Shown: piece after piece, positions 35,468 to 36,256 of the stretch
Position numbering within the stretch: the stretch's first letter is position 1
Layout: every line of letters begins with the position of its first letter
Assembly: GCA_947374505.1 (NCBI GenBank)
Contig: CANCCE010000002.1
Span: 1 to 36,256 of the forward strand
Source of the DNA: Comamonadaceae bacterium
Lineage (GTDB): Bacteria > Pseudomonadota > Gammaproteobacteria > Burkholderiales > Burkholderiaceae_C
Direction: 5' to 3'
Length of the DNA: 36,256 nt
The notes under the pieces: model-generated
What the model was told of the DNA's origin: nothing
Seen by the model: the letters and a program-made list of their open reading frames with translations, nothing else
The model's database searches: none
Position numbers and translations under genes: made by a program

Positions 35468-36256
35468 TTACGCAGCGGCCGCGCTGGCGGCGTTGGCCGC
35501 ATCGCCGTCGGGCTCGTTCAGGTCAACGGCGATAGAGATTGGACCGGCGGCGAATTCCGACTCTTCTGAGTCCAAGTCTTCGTCTGCGGCCGCTGCAGCG
35601 TCTTCCGGCTCGGTGTCGAGTCGCTCAATCACGGTGCTGTGAATGTCCAGCGTGATCTCGTCTATCTCACCCAGCTTGACGCGCACCCGTGCGCCGCGCG
35701 GCAAGCCTTGCGCGCCCGCTGCCGGCAGCACCAGCGGCAAGTCATCGGCACGCACCAAGTTGTCTTTAAAGAAGGTCGCGGTGAGTTCGGTGATGCCGTT
35801 TTGTTGCAGGTACTTGAGCGTCCAGTAACGCTCGATCCCGGACTGAAAACCGTTGTAAGCGCTATACGCCGCATCGAAGCCAGAGATGATGGCGAAGAGT
35901 TCGGTGTCGCGTTGCTTGAAGGGCGCGGCCAGTGCGGCGGTGCGGCCATGCCGCACGCAAGAAATGATCTGCCACTGGTTCACCAAGTCAACATAACGGC
36001 GTAGCGGTGAGGTGCTCCAGGCGTAGCTTTTGACGCCAATGCCAGCGTGTGGCAAGGCCTTGGTGCCCATGCGCACTTTGACGCCCGGCGCCATGCTGGC
36101 TTGGCTGCGGTAAATGCCCGGCACGCCATGCTCGGCCAGCCATTCGCCCCAGGTGCTGTTGGCCAAAATCATGGCCTCGGCGACGATCAAATCAAGCGGC
36201 GCACCGCGCTGGCGAATGCTGATGCTGACGACCTCATCGCCTTGCGGTTCGCCGCC
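35468..36256 (-). CDS. RNB-family exoribonuclease (RNase II/VacB type), 3' part
   Basis: The frame runs from the right window edge down to TAA at 35470-35468, showing the last 262 residues. The C-terminal part of the RNB catalytic domain is visible, with DLIVAEAMILANSTWGEWL, GVPGIYRSQ and the strongly conserved TSPLRRYVDLVNQWQI. After it come an S1-like segment (PRGARVRVKLGEIDEITLDI) and an acidic, Ala-rich tail of about 50 residues. These enzymes degrade RNA from the 3' end. The catalytic aspartates lie outside the window, so RNase II and RNase R cannot be told apart with certainty. The layout looks like the RNase II-like protein common in Burkholderiales. Confidence 0.88.
   Translation of the reverse strand, partial: GGEPQGDEVVSISIRQRGAPLDLIVAEAMILANSTWGEWLAEHGVPGIYRSQASMAPGVKVRMGTKALPHAGIGVKSYAWSTSPLRRYVDLVNQWQIISCVRHGRTAALAAPFKQRDTELFAIISGFDAAYSAYNGFQSGIERYWTLKYLQQNGITELTATFFKDNLVRADDLPLVLPAAGAQGLPRGARVRVKLGEIDEITLDIHSTVIERLDTEPEDAAAAADEDLDSEESEFAAGPISIAVDLNEPDGDAANAASAAAA

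Overview
The window reads as chromosomal DNA of a betaproteobacterium, most likely Burkholderiales/Comamonadaceae (Rhodoferax/Polaromonas-like). This is inferred from the protein sequences (DksA, FtsZ, LpxC and CbbR-like LysR types), the uninterrupted dcw cluster, and the link between a bo3 quinol oxidase operon and a RegB/RegA two-component system. No database search was possible, so genus-level placement is tentative.

Layout. (1) Positions 1-3089: the 3' end of an unidentified gene, a CobW/COG0523 metallochaperone GTPase, and a DksA-type regulator with a very long Lys/Ala/Pro-rich N-terminal tail and a degenerate zinc finger. A 437-base gap follows and ends in a MraZ operator. (2) Positions 3090-21267: a complete division and cell wall cluster, mraZ-rsmH-ftsL-ftsI-murE-murF-mraY-murD-ftsW-murG-murC-ddlB-ftsQ-ftsA-ftsZ, then a terminator and lpxC. 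Eleven consecutive junctions, rsmH through ftsQ, overlap. (3) Positions 21294-23097: a 58-residue membrane protein, a decayed YceI fragment on the minus strand, and an MFS (MHS-type) transporter on the minus strand. (4) Positions 23109-29985: two perfect FNR/ANR-type boxes, then cyoABCD, a SURF1 gene, regB and regA. This looks like one redox-regulated quinol oxidase unit that carries its own redox sensor. (5) Positions 29986-33115: an accessory patch with a CbbR/CmpR-type LysR regulator divergent from an SbtA-type bicarbonate transporter, a frameshifted DUF6671 pseudogene, and about 360 bases of non-coding or decayed DNA. (6) Positions 33116-36256: a minus-strand set, RNB-family exoribonuclease (cut by the window edge), a TonB/TolA-like protein, mtgA and ruvC.

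The dcw block makes lipid II from UDP-MurNAc (MurE/F/C/D, Ddl, MraY, MurG) and delivers it to the FtsZ/FtsA/FtsQL/FtsW/FtsI septal machine. LpxC commits UDP-GlcNAc derivatives to lipid A. The cyo-regBA block couples respiration to redox-responsive gene control. The most unusual parts are the four-repeat MraZ operator, the mirror-image FNR boxes, the oxidase-linked RegBA pair, the SbtA/CbbR-like pair beside pseudogene debris, and the histone-like tail on DksA. No tRNA, rRNA, CRISPR array or intact insertion sequence was seen.
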